Assembly: GCA_045124465.1 (NCBI GenBank)
Contig: JBGVLV010000005.1
Coordinates: 1-25,942 of the forward strand
Direction: 5' to 3'
DNA from: Scatosoma sp045124465
GTDB lineage: Bacteria; Bacillota; Clostridia; Christensenellales; Borkfalkiaceae
Length of the DNA: 25,942 nucleotides
Both the position numbers and the translations under genes were made by a program. Position 1 is the stretch's first letter, and each line of letters begins with the position of its first letter. Below, in pieces: positions 1 through 7,108 of the stretch. The notes below the pieces were generated by a model. That model was not told where the DNA came from, did no database searches, and worked only from the letters and a program-made list of their open reading frames with translations.

Positions 1-46
1 GGTTTAGTCGGATCGTCATTGCGCGCCGTAAGCCGCGGCAATCTTT

Positions 47-98
47 GAGATTACTTCGCTACGCTCGTAATGACAGGGGGGCTACGCTCGTAGTGACA
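47..98. repeat. Dispersed intergenic repeat, TACGCTCGTA type
   Basis: Two units of a short motif (CTACGCTCGTARTGAC) follow GAGATTACTTCG. The same words occur inverted at 25277-25352 and in diverged form at 2391-2430. The region is noncoding and lies beyond the 3' end of the first minus-strand gene. Repeats of this type are common between genes in Clostridia; function unknown. Confidence 0.6.
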
Positions 99-129
99 AA
101 AGACGCCCCCTCGGAATGACGGAGGGGGC
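98..129 (-). terminator. Weak intrinsic terminator after the 155-aa gene
   Basis: On the minus strand an 8-bp GC hairpin (GCCCCCTC / GAGGGGGC, arms at 122-129 and 105-112) is followed by a short TCTTTT run. The U tract is short, so termination may be partial. It sits 19 bases beyond the stop codon. Confidence 0.5.
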
Positions 130-147
130 GGAGAATAAGGCGTAGAA

Positions 148-615
148 TTATACTGCCGCGCGGATACCGTTTAAAAACGCTCGGATCTCGGGACGGGCGA
201 GAAGGTCTTCGCAACCGCCGCGGAAAGGCTCCGACGTTTTACGTTCGCCGATCACGACGTACAGTTGCACGTTCTCTTCTTCCGTGCCGCGCAAAAGACG
301 GCGCAATTCGAAGTAGCGTTCCCCGCCGTCTTTACGGCAAACGTGGACCGCAAAACCGTCGGGAAGACCGTTCCCGCAGACCTTAATCGGGCCGTTGACG
401 ACGGCGAATTCGTCGCTCGGAAGTTGCGTAAGGGCAAGCTTGGGCGAGGCGTACGCCTTTTCCACGCCGAGTTCTATGTACGTAGCGTTGTCTTGGGAGG
501 AAAACGCCAGACGGTCGCAAAACGGCTCGGACTTGTCCGTGCATACTTGAAAGCTTTCGGGGAGATCGAAGGTCACGCCTTCGATCGTGAGTTTGTTGTT
601 CTTAACGTAGATCAT
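148..615 (-). CDS. Hypothetical protein, 155 aa
   Basis: I do not recognise this protein. It is a soluble-looking mixed alpha/beta sequence with no signal peptide or membrane segment. Four cysteines (around residues 25, 33, 80 and 93) and a further Cys near 134 are scattered rather than arranged as CxxC pairs. The start is supported by AAGGAG eight bases upstream of the ATG. A TTGATT-17-TATAAT promoter lies at 685-713, giving a leader of about 60 bases, and queH ends upstream with its own terminator, so this appears to be a single-gene unit. Reading frame and composition match the neighbours. Function is unknown. Confidence 0.75.
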   Translation of the reverse strand: MIYVKNNKLTIEGVTFDLPESFQVCTDKSEPFCDRLAFSSQDNATYIELGVEKAYASPKLALTQLPSDEFAVVNGPIKVCGNGLPDGFAVHVCRKDGGERYFELRRLLRGTEEENVQLYVVIGERKTSEPFRGGCEDLLARPEIRAFLNGIRAAV

Positions 616-684
616 AGTATTTTACTCCTTTGTAGTGCTGAAATTTTTTTGGCGATGGCGTCGACTTTCCATTCGCGTATTATA

Positions 685-713
685 ATTATACCCGAAAAAA
701 ACGCGAAAATCAA
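685..713 (-). promoter_or_regulatory. Sigma-A type promoter for the 155-aa gene
   Basis: Minus strand: -35 TTGATT (708-713), 17-base spacer, -10 TATAAT (685-690). A second overlapping TATAAT lies 6 bases downstream at 679-684. The decamer repeat at 731-780 begins about 18 bases upstream of the -35. Confidence 0.7.
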
Positions 714-730
714 ACAAAATCCGCTTTTTT

Positions 731-780
731 CGCTTGTCTTGTTTTGTCTTGTTTTGACTTGTTTTGTCGAATTTTGTCGA
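731..780. repeat. Five tandem decamers upstream of a promoter
   Basis: Five consecutive 10-base units based on GTTTTGTCTT (731, 741, 751, 761, 771) with few substitutions. The exact 10-base period puts the T tracts on the same face of the helix, which would bend DNA. It lies between the queH terminator and the promoter of the 155-aa gene. Confidence 0.7.
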
Positions 781-782
781 AG

Positions 783-808
783 AAAAAAAAGACCCCGTGA
801 ACGAGATC
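783..808 (-). terminator. Intrinsic terminator overlapping the queH stop codon
   Basis: Minus strand: GATCTCG / CGGGGTC (7 bp with two G-U pairs), loop TTCA, then eight T residues. The 5' arm starts inside the TGA stop codon of queH. Confidence 0.75.
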
Positions 809-1397
809 ATTTTTGCTTGGAATATTTACAGCCGCAAAAGTCCTGACGGTATAACCCGTATTCTTTCGAAAGCTCGATGGAGCGGTGGTAGCCCCCTTTT
901 TTCTTGAAATCGGAGGGCAGGTACTGTACGCCGTAGGTCTTTTCCAGTTCCGCGCCGATCTCGTTCAGCCAGTCCGCGTTTTTATACGGGCTGAGGGTCA
1001 AGGTCGTGGCGAATTTGTCGTAGCCCCCCTCTTTCGCCGTCCGCGCCGTCTTTTCCAGTCGGAGCTTATAACAGCGATAGCACCGCGCGCCGCGTTCGGG
1101 TTCGGTTTCGTAGCCTTGCGCGATCCGCTCGAACGCGGACGGGTCGTGGTCGCAGTCGAGAATATCCGCCCAGCCCGTTTCGCGGAGAAAGCGGATCTGT
1201 TCGGCTTTGCGTTTCTCGTACTCCGACCGTTCGTCGATATTCGGGTTATAATACAGCACGGTGATCGTAAAAGTATCTTTGAGCCGTTCGAGACAAGCGG
1301 ACGCACAGGGCGCGCAACAGCTGTGCAAGAGCAACCGTTCCCCTTTTCGGGCGGTTGCAAGGAGCGCGAGCATTTCGGTTTCGTAGTTACGTTTCAT
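807..1397 (-). CDS. queH: Epoxyqueuosine reductase QueH
   Basis: QueH (DUF208) reduces epoxyqueuosine to queuosine in tRNA, the last step of Q synthesis, and replaces QueG in many bacteria. Visible hallmarks: LLLHSCCAPCAS near the N-terminus with the paired cysteines, the YYNPNI segment, the conserved RCYRCYKLRLEKTA block and the C-terminal FCGCKYS cysteines, which together bind the Fe-S cluster and metal. Length is 196 aa from the chosen ATG; an upstream GTG/ATG extension is rejected because it lies outside the family N-terminus and upstream of the promoter. The TATAAT at 1404-1409 ends six bases before this ATG and no Shine-Dalgarno is present, so the mRNA may be leaderless. queA, an earlier step of the same pathway, is at 5971-7008. 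Confidence 0.93.
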   Translation of the reverse strand: MKRNYETEMLALLATARKGERLLLHSCCAPCASACLERLKDTFTITVLYYNPNIDERSEYEKRKAEQIRFLRETGWADILDCDHDPSAFERIAQGYETEPERGARCYRCYKLRLEKTARTAKEGGYDKFATTLTLSPYKNADWLNEIGAELEKTYGVQYLPSDFKKKGGYHRSIELSKEYGLYRQDFCGCKYSKQK

Positions 1398-1403
1398 AGG
1401 TAT

Positions 1404-1433
1404 ATTATAGCGCGGCGGGCTTGGGATTGTCAA
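1404..1433 (-). promoter_or_regulatory. Consensus promoter of queH, abutting the start codon
   Basis: Minus strand: TTGACA (1428-1433), 18-base spacer, TATAAT (1404-1409). The expected transcription start, about 7 bases downstream of the -10, coincides with the queH ATG at 1397. Confidence 0.75.
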
Positions 1434-1485
1434 TCTTTGACAGGCGGGCGGACGGGAATTTTTTCGGGAAAGCGGGCGCAAAGTA

Positions 1486-1514
1486 TTGACCTTGCGGGAA
1501 AAAACGTTTATAAT
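1486..1514 (+). promoter_or_regulatory. Promoter of the 262-aa membrane protein gene
   Basis: TTGACC (1486-1491), 17-base spacer, TATAAT (1509-1514). It is divergent from the queH promoter, with about 50 bases between the two -35 boxes. Confidence 0.8.
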
Positions 1515-1540
1515 GGAAGAAAAAAGAGGTCGGAAATTCT

Positions 1541-2329
1541 ATGCTCGATTACACGAAGGCGGCGATCAAAAAGACGATAGACGATTTCAAACGGGTGGAC
1601 TATATCCGCAACGTCGCCACGCAGGTCTTATACATAGCCTATCTTACCTACGCGCTCATTGCGGGCGCGGGTATGCGTATCGCAAACGCGATACTGCTCG
1701 GTATCTCCCTTTGCTATTTCGTCTTTTTCTTTATCGTGACGACGGGTCGGGTCGGACGGTTACGCAAGAAAGCGAAAAAGGTCGTGACGAAGGTATTCAC
1801 GCGGTGCAAACAGCTCATCAAGCTGTTCACGCTGGGCGTGATGATCTACGGTATCTACGCCACGACAAAGCACGTAACGCCGTTGTCGGTCATTTTATCG
1901 GCGTTTATGATCGTGGGTTGGATATTGCAGATCGTATTCGAGGTGATATTCAAGTTTTTCCTCAACCGCGCGCAATTTATCCTCGAAGGTATGGAGGCGG
2001 ACTACGAAAATTTCGTAAAGCCCGCGAAAACGGTCGGGAACTTTTTCAAGAAGTTGACGGGGAAAGAGGTAGAGCCGGAGAAAGAGAAGAGCAAGAGCCG
2101 CGTATGGTTGGACAAAAAAGTAGCGGAGAACAAAGCGAAAAAGGAAGAGCAAAAGCGGGAGAACAAGCAACGGAAAAAGCAAGACCGCGCGGACGAAAAG
2201 CAAGCGAAGAAACGGGCGCGCGCGGACGCGAAAGACACGGTGTTTTTGCCCGAACCTACGAAACCCGCCGAAACTCTCCCCGCTCCCGAACCGACGGAAG
2301 TTTACGAGGATCCGAAGTTATTAGAATAA
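1541..2329 (+). CDS. Membrane protein with long charged C-terminal tail, 262 aa
   Basis: Not recognised as a named family. The N-terminal 20 residues are amphipathic. Four hydrophobic stretches follow at roughly 24-45, 48-68, 93-110 and 113-140, separated by a lysine/arginine-rich loop (RLRKKAKKVVTK). Residues about 170-235 are almost entirely K, R, E, Q and A and probably form a coiled coil or disordered basic tail; the last 25 residues are proline- and acid-rich. By the positive-inside rule the tail should be cytoplasmic. The ATG is preceded by AGAGGT about 10 bases upstream and by a good promoter. It is a single-gene unit ended by the terminator at 2349-2380. It could be a scaffold or nucleic-acid-binding membrane anchor, but nothing shows this directly. 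Confidence 0.85.
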   Translation: MLDYTKAAIKKTIDDFKRVDYIRNVATQVLYIAYLTYALIAGAGMRIANAILLGISLCYFVFFFIVTTGRVGRLRKKAKKVVTKVFTRCKQLIKLFTLGVMIYGIYATTKHVTPLSVILSAFMIVGWILQIVFEVIFKFFLNRAQFILEGMEADYENFVKPAKTVGNFFKKLTGKEVEPEKEKSKSRVWLDKKVAENKAKKEEQKRENKQRKKQDRADEKQAKKRARADAKDTVFLPEPTKPAETLPAPEPTEVYEDPKLLE

Positions 2330-2348
2330 AGTGTAAAACCGAAAACAA

Positions 2349-2380
2349 AAAAGCGACGGAACGAAAAGTCCGTCGTTTTT
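2349..2380. terminator. Bidirectional terminator between convergent genes
   Basis: CGACGGA (2354-2360) and TCCGTCG (2369-2375) form a 7-bp stem with T tracts on both strands. It serves the membrane protein gene (plus) and the feo unit (minus). Confidence 0.85.
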
Positions 2381-2390
2381 TATTAGAAAG

Positions 2391-2430
2391 AGATTCTTCG
2401 TTACGCTCCGCTCCACTCAGAATGACGGGG
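2391..2430. repeat. Dispersed intergenic repeat, AGATTCTTCG...CAGAATGAC type
   Basis: A 40-base stretch beginning AGATTCTTCG and ending CAGAATGACGGGG. It has the same architecture as the repeats at both window ends (GAGATTACTTCG...TAATGAC). It directly follows the stop of the Cys-rich gene. Confidence 0.6.
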
Positions 2431-2434
2431 GCCG

Positions 2435-2626
2435 TCAATCCTGTTTTTCGTCTTGGTCGGCGGTTTGGGCGGTGGGACAGGCGGAACGGTTGCCGCAACC
2501 GCTGCAACCGTCGCAGCCGCAACCACAGCCCGTTTTGCCTTTCTTCTTGCGCCAAAGCGTAAGCCCTATCACGCCCGCGACGACCAGCGCCGCGACCACG
2601 ATTATAATAATATCTATCGGTTTCAT
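2435..2626 (-). CDS. FeoB-associated Cys-rich membrane protein, 63 aa
   Basis: A short protein with one N-terminal membrane helix (residues 5-24, IIIIVVAALVVAGVIGLTLW), a basic KKKGK stop-transfer segment and a cysteine cluster (CGCGCDGCSGCG, then another Cys). This layout and its place directly after feoB fit the FeoB-associated Cys-rich family (PF12669), thought to help ferrous iron transport in bacteria lacking FeoC, perhaps by handling iron at the cytoplasmic face. AAGGAG lies nine bases before the ATG. It is the last gene of feoA-feoB and is separated from feoB by 92 bases holding a large hairpin. Confidence 0.85.
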   Translation of the reverse strand: MKPIDIIIIVVAALVVAGVIGLTLWRKKKGKTGCGCGCDGCSGCGNRSACPTAQTADQDEKQD

Positions 2627-2641
2627 TTCGTTCTCCTTATC

Positions 2642-2692
2642 TCAACGCTTACCTGCCCCCGTCCTTTGCTCTACGCAGGGCAGGCGCGTTGA
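2642..2692. other. Intercistronic hairpin between feoB and the Cys-rich gene
   Basis: Nested inverted repeat: TCAACGC (2642-2648) with GCGTTGA (2686-2692), and CCTGCCC (2652-2658) with GGGCAGG (2678-2684). No U tract follows on the minus strand; the next feature is the ribosome binding site of the downstream gene. It could act in mRNA processing or differential stability. Confidence 0.6.
2650..2663. repeat. 14-mer repeat TACCTGCCCCCGTC, copy 1
   Basis: Exact copy of a 14-mer also at 8937-8950 and 24227-24240, with a shortened copy at 20659-20669. Here it forms part of the left arm of the intercistronic hairpin downstream of feoB. Confidence 0.7.
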
Positions 2693-2718
2693 ACTCTGAG
2701 GTAAAAGTTATGAGTGAT

Positions 2719-4995
2719 TTAGTTTCTGCCTTTCAGCATTTGTTTCTTATCGGCGGTCTTATTATACCATACGATACCGCACACCGCGACCGCCGCCACG
2801 ACCGCCCAGACCGCGATCGTCCAGGGCCATTCGCCAGCCGTATACACGATACAGCTCGTCAGATACGACGCTACGATCCAGAACATAAGCGTCCACTTGA
2901 ATTTGCCTTTGCCGACTTCCGCACGCGCCGTCGCTACCGCCGCGAAACAGGGGATCGTCAGCATATTGAACGCGATGAACGAGATCAACGCGGGCATCGT
3001 TATGCCCGTAGCCGCGATCATCGTCGTGACTTCGTAGATACCTTCTTCCGTCGCGCCCGTAAAGCCCGCCGAAATACAAGCCGCCAACGCGCCGAGCGTG
3101 GCGATGACGTTCTCTTTCGCGATCAGACCCGTTATCGCCGCGACTGCGAATACCCAGCCCGCGGAGTTCAACTGACTGCCGAATCCGAGCGGCGTGAACA
3201 ACGGTTGTATCAGCTTACCGATCGAGGCGAGGATAGACGTATCCATGCCCTCTTCGCCTACGTAGCTCCAATCCCACGTGAAGTTGGACAAGAACCAGAT
3301 GACGATGGTCGAGGCGAAAATGACGGTGAACGCCTTTTCGATGAAGTGTTTCGCCTTATCCCAAAGATGGAGCATCAGGCTCTTTAAGCCCGGCATGTGA
3401 TAGGCGGGAAGTTCCATTATGAACGGCGACGCCTCGCCCCGCATCGTGGTGTTACGCATTACCAAAAGCGACAACAGCGCCACCACGATACCGAGCAAAT
3501 ACATCGAATAGGTGATAATATCCGCGTTCCCTTTCCCGAAATACATCGCGATACCGCCCGCGATCGCCGTGAGAATGGGAAGTTTTGCTCCGCAAGAGAA
3601 GAAGGGGATCACGCGCACGGTCGCCGCGCGTTCCTTTTCGTCCGCAAGCGTTCTCGTATTTATCATTGCGGGTACGGAACAGCCGAACCCCATGATCATC
3701 GGCATAAACGCTCTGCCCGAAACGCCGAAACGGCGGAAAAGTCTGTCGAGCATAAACGCTACGCGCGCCATATAACCGCTGTCTTCCAAAATGGAGAAAA
3801 ACAGGAACAGTACGAGGATCTGCGGCAGGAAACTGAGCACAGCCGCCAAACCGCCCCATACGCCGTCGCAGACAAGACCTACGATCGCCTCGCTCGCGCC
3901 GAGCGCGCCAAGACCCGTACCCAGCCATTCGCCGATCTGACTTGTCAAAAGATCGAGCGCGTTGAACAGGATCACGCCGGGAGAATTCAAGCCGCCGCCG
4001 AAAAACACGCCTTTGACCGCGCTGCCCTCCGCGCCGCACCACTCGCCGAACGCGGGTATGATACTGCCGAGGAAGAACAGATCTTCCGAGAAGGTGAAAT
4101 GGAATATCGCGAAAAGTATCACGAGGAAAATGGGTATGCCCGCCCATTTATTCGTCAAGACCTTATCCGCTTTATCCGATTTGGAAAGGTCGTCGTAGTC
4201 GAGTTTTCTCGCGCGGGTGAGCGTAGAAGAAAATCTCGCGGTTATGTACTTATATCTCGCGTCGGCGATCTCCGCCTCCGTATCGATGGGCTTATCGCCG
4301 TCTTTCGTCCGCACGTTCGCGCTGATGAACGCCTCTACCGCTTTCGCCTCCGCGGGGTGGTTCTTTACCTCTATTTCGTCCTTTTCCACGAGTTTGACCG
4401 CGTGGAACAGAGGAGCCTCTACCCCCTTTAATCTGAGCGCGATCTCCGCGTTCGCGATCGCCGCGCCGAGCAGGGAGTCTTTCAGCACGCTCTCGCCCTT
4501 ACGTTCCGTTTTGACCGTTTCGAGCGCGCGTTGCATAAGCAGGTCCACGTTGGTTTCTTTGAGCGCGGAGATCTCCACGACGGGGATCCCTATCCGTCTT
4601 TCCAGCGCGCGGACGTCTATCCTGTCGCCGCGCTTGTCGAGTACGTCCGTCATATTCAACGCGACGACCATCGGCACGTCGAGTTCCATCAGTTGGGTGG
4701 TCAGATATAAGTTACGTTCCAAGTTGGTCGCGTCCACGATATTGACGACGCAATCGGGGTGTTCGTCGAGGACGAAGTTCCGCGCGATGACCTCTTCGGG
4801 GGTGTAGGGGGACAGGGAATAGATACCGGGCAGATCGACGATGTCAACGGGCTGTTCGCCCTTTTTATACGTGCCCTCCCGTTTATCCACGGTCACGCCC
4901 GGCCAGTTGCCTACGTGCGCCGTACTGCCCGTCAAAGCGTTGAACAGCGTCGTTTTTCCGCAATTCGGGTTGCCTGCCAAAGCAAATTTCAACAT
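2719..4995 (-). CDS. feoB: Ferrous iron transport protein FeoB
   Basis: FeoB is the membrane GTPase-permease that imports Fe2+. The N-terminal G domain shows G1 GNPNCGKT (8-15), G2 around GVTV (33-36), G3 DLPG (54-57) and G4 NMTD (114-117). A helical GDI-like segment runs to about residue 260. The membrane part follows with the gate regions (VLSFLPQILVLFLFFSILEDSGYMAR, and GCSVPAM within the SGRAFMPMIMGFG block) and a second gate ending near residue 700. At 758 aa it is a typical full-length FeoB. GGAGAAAA precedes the ATG. It lies 18 bases after feoA and before the Cys-rich accessory gene, all driven by the promoter at 5339-5367. Confidence 0.98.
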   Translation of the reverse strand: MLKFALAGNPNCGKTTLFNALTGSTAHVGNWPGVTVDKREGTYKKGEQPVDIVDLPGIYSLSPYTPEEVIARNFVLDEHPDCVVNIVDATNLERNLYLTTQLMELDVPMVVALNMTDVLDKRGDRIDVRALERRIGIPVVEISALKETNVDLLMQRALETVKTERKGESVLKDSLLGAAIANAEIALRLKGVEAPLFHAVKLVEKDEIEVKNHPAEAKAVEAFISANVRTKDGDKPIDTEAEIADARYKYITARFSSTLTRARKLDYDDLSKSDKADKVLTNKWAGIPIFLVILFAIFHFTFSEDLFFLGSIIPAFGEWCGAEGSAVKGVFFGGGLNSPGVILFNALDLLTSQIGEWLGTGLGALGASEAIVGLVCDGVWGGLAAVLSFLPQILVLFLFFSILEDSGYMARVAFMLDRLFRRFGVSGRAFMPMIMGFGCSVPAMINTRTLADEKERAATVRVIPFFSCGAKLPILTAIAGGIAMYFGKGNADIITYSMYLLGIVVALLSLLVMRNTTMRGEASPFIMELPAYHMPGLKSLMLHLWDKAKHFIEKAFTVIFASTIVIWFLSNFTWDWSYVGEEGMDTSILASIGKLIQPLFTPLGFGSQLNSAGWVFAVAAITGLIAKENVIATLGALAACISAGFTGATEEGIYEVTTMIAATGITMPALISFIAFNMLTIPCFAAVATARAEVGKGKFKWTLMFWIVASYLTSCIVYTAGEWPWTIAVWAVVAAVAVCGIVWYNKTADKKQMLKGRN

Positions 4996-5013
4996 ACGTT
5001 TTCTCCTTTTCCT

Positions 5014-5238
5014 TTATTGCTTTATCTCCACGTGCGCCGCCTCCGCTTTGCGAAGGGTAAGTTCGTACCCACGTATCGCGATCTCGATCGGATCGCCGAG
5101 CGGCGCTTTCTTCCGCAAATATACCTCCGCGCCCGGCGTTATTCCCATATCGAACAACCGCCTGCGTATCGCGCCTTCGCCGTTCACCGCGACAATCACG
5201 CCTTTCTCACCTACCGTAAGCTGTGACAAAAGTTTCAT
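5014..5238 (-). CDS. feoA: Ferrous iron transport protein FeoA
   Basis: A 74-residue SH3-like protein with the usual FeoA pattern: an N-terminal strand, RRRLFDMGITPGAEV in the centre, then APLGDPIEIAIRGYELTLRKAEA. FeoA is a small cytoplasmic partner of FeoB needed for full Fe2+ uptake. GGAGGAA precedes the ATG. It is the first gene of the unit; its leader of about 94 bases carries one of two palindromic operators, so iron-dependent repression by the neighbouring DtxR-type protein is likely. Confidence 0.97.
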   Translation of the reverse strand: MKLLSQLTVGEKGVIVAVNGEGAIRRRLFDMGITPGAEVYLRKKAPLGDPIEIAIRGYELTLRKAEAAHVEIKQ

Positions 5239-5277
5239 TCCGTTCCTCCGTTTTTCGTCCGTCTTTTCTTTTATTTC

Positions 5278-5291
5278 TTAACCTTGGTTAA
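5278..5291. promoter_or_regulatory. Palindromic operator in the feoA leader
   Basis: TTAACCTTGGTTAA: perfect TTAACC/GGTTAA half sites with a 2-base centre. It lies about 40-54 bases downstream of the predicted feoA transcription start. The palindrome is of the AT-rich inverted-repeat kind bound by DtxR/MntR/IdeR proteins; the assignment to the neighbouring regulator is inferred. Confidence 0.75.
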
Positions 5292-5338
5292 TATTTTATC
5301 CAAAAGAAAAAGCGGACGTTACCGTTTTATTCGTATGT

Positions 5339-5367
5339 ATTATAGCACCATTTTATACCATTGTCAA
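5339..5367 (-). promoter_or_regulatory. Consensus promoter of the feo operon
   Basis: Minus strand: TTGACA (5362-5367), 17-base spacer, TATAAT (5339-5344). Both hexamers are perfect, so the promoter should be strong unless repressed. The two operators lie 8 bases upstream of the -35 and about 50 bases downstream of the -10. Confidence 0.9.
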
Positions 5368-5375
5368 CAAAAAAA

Positions 5376-5389
5376 TGAACCTTGGTTAA
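5376..5389. promoter_or_regulatory. Second palindromic operator upstream of the feo -35
   Basis: TGAACCTTGGTTAA shares 13 of 14 bases with the operator at 5278-5291, and its inner 12 bases (5378-5389) are identical to it. The centres of the two sites are 98 bases apart. Confidence 0.72.
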
Positions 5390-5401
5390 GAAAAATTTTG
5401 G

Positions 5402-5434
5402 AAAAATTTTCCCCGTTTTTCGAGAACGGGAAAA
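5402..5434 (-). terminator. Intrinsic terminator of the DtxR-type regulator gene
   Basis: Minus strand: TTTTCCCGTT pairs with AACGGGGAAAA (one bulged G), followed by five T residues. It lies between the regulator stop codon and the feo operator/promoter and insulates the feo unit. Confidence 0.8.
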
Positions 5435-5438
5435 GAGG

Positions 5439-5807
5439 TCAGTTATTTTCGAGTTTGGTTTTCATCGCGGCGAAGGTTTCGTCGGAGACGATATGTTCCA
5501 TATTGCAGGCGTCCTCTTCCGCGCGGGCGGGCGAAACGCCTAAATATATAAGGAAGTCGCGAAGGATACAATGTTTTTCGTAGACGGTTTCGGCGTACGC
5601 TTTGCCCGTTTCGGTGAGGTACAAATGTTTGCCGTCCTCGTAGAGGTAGCCTTTTTCGGCGAGCAGTTTCATCGCCTTATTCACCGCCGCCTGCGAAACG
5701 TTCATCTTCTTCGCCACGTCGACGCGATGCACGACCGTGCGGCTCTGCGAAAGCATAAGGATACTTTCGATATAGTCTTGTTCCGATTGATTGTATTTTG
5801 CGTTCAT
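5439..5807 (-). CDS. DtxR/MntR-family metal-dependent transcriptional regulator
   Basis: A 122-aa iron-dependent repressor type protein. The winged helix is in residues about 1-62 (SEQDYIESILMLSQ, then VAKKMNVSQAAVNKAMKLLAEKGYL). The metal-binding/dimerisation part follows, with KHCILRDFLIYLGV and ACNMEHIVSDETF, which carries the Glu/His ligands of the MntR/DtxR primary site. It ends there and lacks the C-terminal SH3-like domain, so it is the short MntR-like form. AAGGAGG precedes the ATG. Placed immediately upstream of feoA on the same strand but separated by its own terminator, it is the obvious candidate to bind the two palindromes around the feo promoter. Whether it senses Fe2+ or Mn2+ cannot be decided from sequence alone. 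No clear promoter of its own is seen. Confidence 0.92.
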   Translation of the reverse strand: MNAKYNQSEQDYIESILMLSQSRTVVHRVDVAKKMNVSQAAVNKAMKLLAEKGYLYEDGKHLYLTETGKAYAETVYEKHCILRDFLIYLGVSPARAEEDACNMEHIVSDETFAAMKTKLENN

Positions 5808-5882
5808 ACAAGTTCCTCCTTACTGCTAATATGGGCGCGTGACACTACGGGAGATAGGATAGCTTGGTTTTAGAACCGAGAA

Positions 5883-5967
5883 AGACAAGGCGCGCGAGGA
5901 AAACCTGAGGGAGTTTACTTGAAACGTAAATGACCGAAGGTTGCCACAGCGCAACGCCGTATTGCGC
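5883..5967 (+). repeat. 84-base structured repeat, copy 1 (after queA)
   Basis: Begins AGACAAGGCGCGCGAGG and ends GCGCAACGCCGTATTGCGC. Two hairpins: GTTTAC (5913-5918) with GTAAAT (5926-5931), and GCGCAA (5949-5954) with TTGCGC (5962-5967). It ends three bases from the queA stop codon. Related copies are at 7109-7190 and 20710-20791. Confidence 0.75.
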
Positions 5968-5970
5968 CGC

Positions 5971-7008
5971 CTATACGATGAACATAGCGTCGCCAAAGCT
6001 GAAAAAGCGGTATTCTTTGTCGACTGCATATTTGTATACGTTCAGGATCTCCTCTCTGCCCGTCAAACAGGCTACGAGCATAATGAGCGTGCTTTCGGGG
6101 AGATGGAAGTTGGTGACGAGCGCGTCCACGCATTTCATTTTATAGGGCGGGTAGAGGAATATTTCCGTTTCCCCGCTTTGGGCGCGGACAAAACCGCGTT
6201 CGTCGGCTACGCTTTCGAGGGTGCGGACGGAAGTCGTACCGACGGCGATCACACGACGGCCTTCCCGTTTCGCCGCGTTGATCTTCTCCGCCGCCGTTTC
6301 GTCGATACGGTAGAATTCCGAGTGCATTTTATGGTCGGTGATGATCTCCTCGCTGACCGGTCGGAAAGTACCCAAGCCCACGTGCAGGAGTACTTCCGCG
6401 ACTTCCACGCCTTTGGCTTTGAGCTTGTCCAACAGTTCGGGCGTGAAATGCAGACCCGCCGTCGGCGCCGCCGCCGATCCGTCGATCTTACTGTATACCG
6501 TATTATAACGGGTTTGATCTTCGAGTTTGGCTTTGATATACGGAGGGAGCGGCATTGTTCCGACCCTCGAAAGCACGTCCTCGAACGCGCCCTCGTAGGA
6601 AAATTCGACGATGCGTTCGCCCGTTTCCGTAATATCTTTCACGACGAAAGAAAGCTCGTCGCAAACGGTCATTTTTACACCGATCTTGCCCTTTTTGCCG
6701 GGGCGCATAAGCACTTCCCACGTATTGAGGTCGTAACGTTTTAAAAGCAGGACTTCCACCACGCCGCCGTGTTCCGTTTTCGCGTACATACGCGCGGGCA
6801 GGACTTTGGTGTTGTTGACGACGAGCAGGTCGCCCGCTTGCAGATAGTCGCCGACGTCCCGAAATATCCTGTCCTCGATCTTCCCGCTTTTACGGTCGTA
6901 AACGAGCAGTCTCGACGAGTCGCGAGGCTCGGCGGGCGTTTGCGCGATCCGCTCTTCGGGCAGATCGTAATAAAAATCTTTTTTCGTGTAACGTATTTGT
7001 TTTTCCAT
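5971..7008 (-). CDS. queA: S-adenosylmethionine:tRNA ribosyltransferase-isomerase QueA
   Basis: QueA transfers and isomerises the ribosyl moiety of SAM onto 7-aminomethyl-7-deazaguanine in tRNA to make epoxyqueuosine, the substrate of QueH. The 345-aa length is normal. Family signatures: DFYYDLPEERIAQTPAEPRD at the N-terminus, LVVNNTKVLPARM, the SAAAPTAGLHFT block, LHVGLGTFRPV, GTTSVRTLES and the TNFHLPESTLIMLV ending. No Shine-Dalgarno is obvious before the ATG; the leader is AT-rich. It is the last of ruvC-ruvA-ruvB-queA, a common order in Clostridia, but 196 bases of repeat-containing DNA separate it from ruvB. Confidence 0.97.
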   Translation of the reverse strand: MEKQIRYTKKDFYYDLPEERIAQTPAEPRDSSRLLVYDRKSGKIEDRIFRDVGDYLQAGDLLVVNNTKVLPARMYAKTEHGGVVEVLLLKRYDLNTWEVLMRPGKKGKIGVKMTVCDELSFVVKDITETGERIVEFSYEGAFEDVLSRVGTMPLPPYIKAKLEDQTRYNTVYSKIDGSAAAPTAGLHFTPELLDKLKAKGVEVAEVLLHVGLGTFRPVSEEIITDHKMHSEFYRIDETAAEKINAAKREGRRVIAVGTTSVRTLESVADERGFVRAQSGETEIFLYPPYKMKCVDALVTNFHLPESTLIMLVACLTGREEILNVYKYAVDKEYRFFSFGDAMFIV

Positions 7009-7044
7009 AATTTTAAAAGGTGTTTTATTGTAAAATTCGATACA

Positions 7045-7104
7045 GAACGCCGCCCGTCGAAAGGCTTAGATTCAGAGCGTTACCCGTCGAACGGTTTAGA
7101 TACG
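7045..7104. repeat. Imperfect 30-base tandem duplication
   Basis: Units 7045-7074 and 7075-7104 share about 22 of 30 positions (common core CCCGTCGAA.GG.TTAGAT). It leads straight into copy 2 of the 84-base repeat, in the ruvB-queA gap. Confidence 0.6.
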
Positions 7105-7108
7105 AGTA

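Noticed and set aside
1398..1481. N-terminal extension of queH
   Set aside because: Includes the promoter and has no similarity to the QueH N-terminus.
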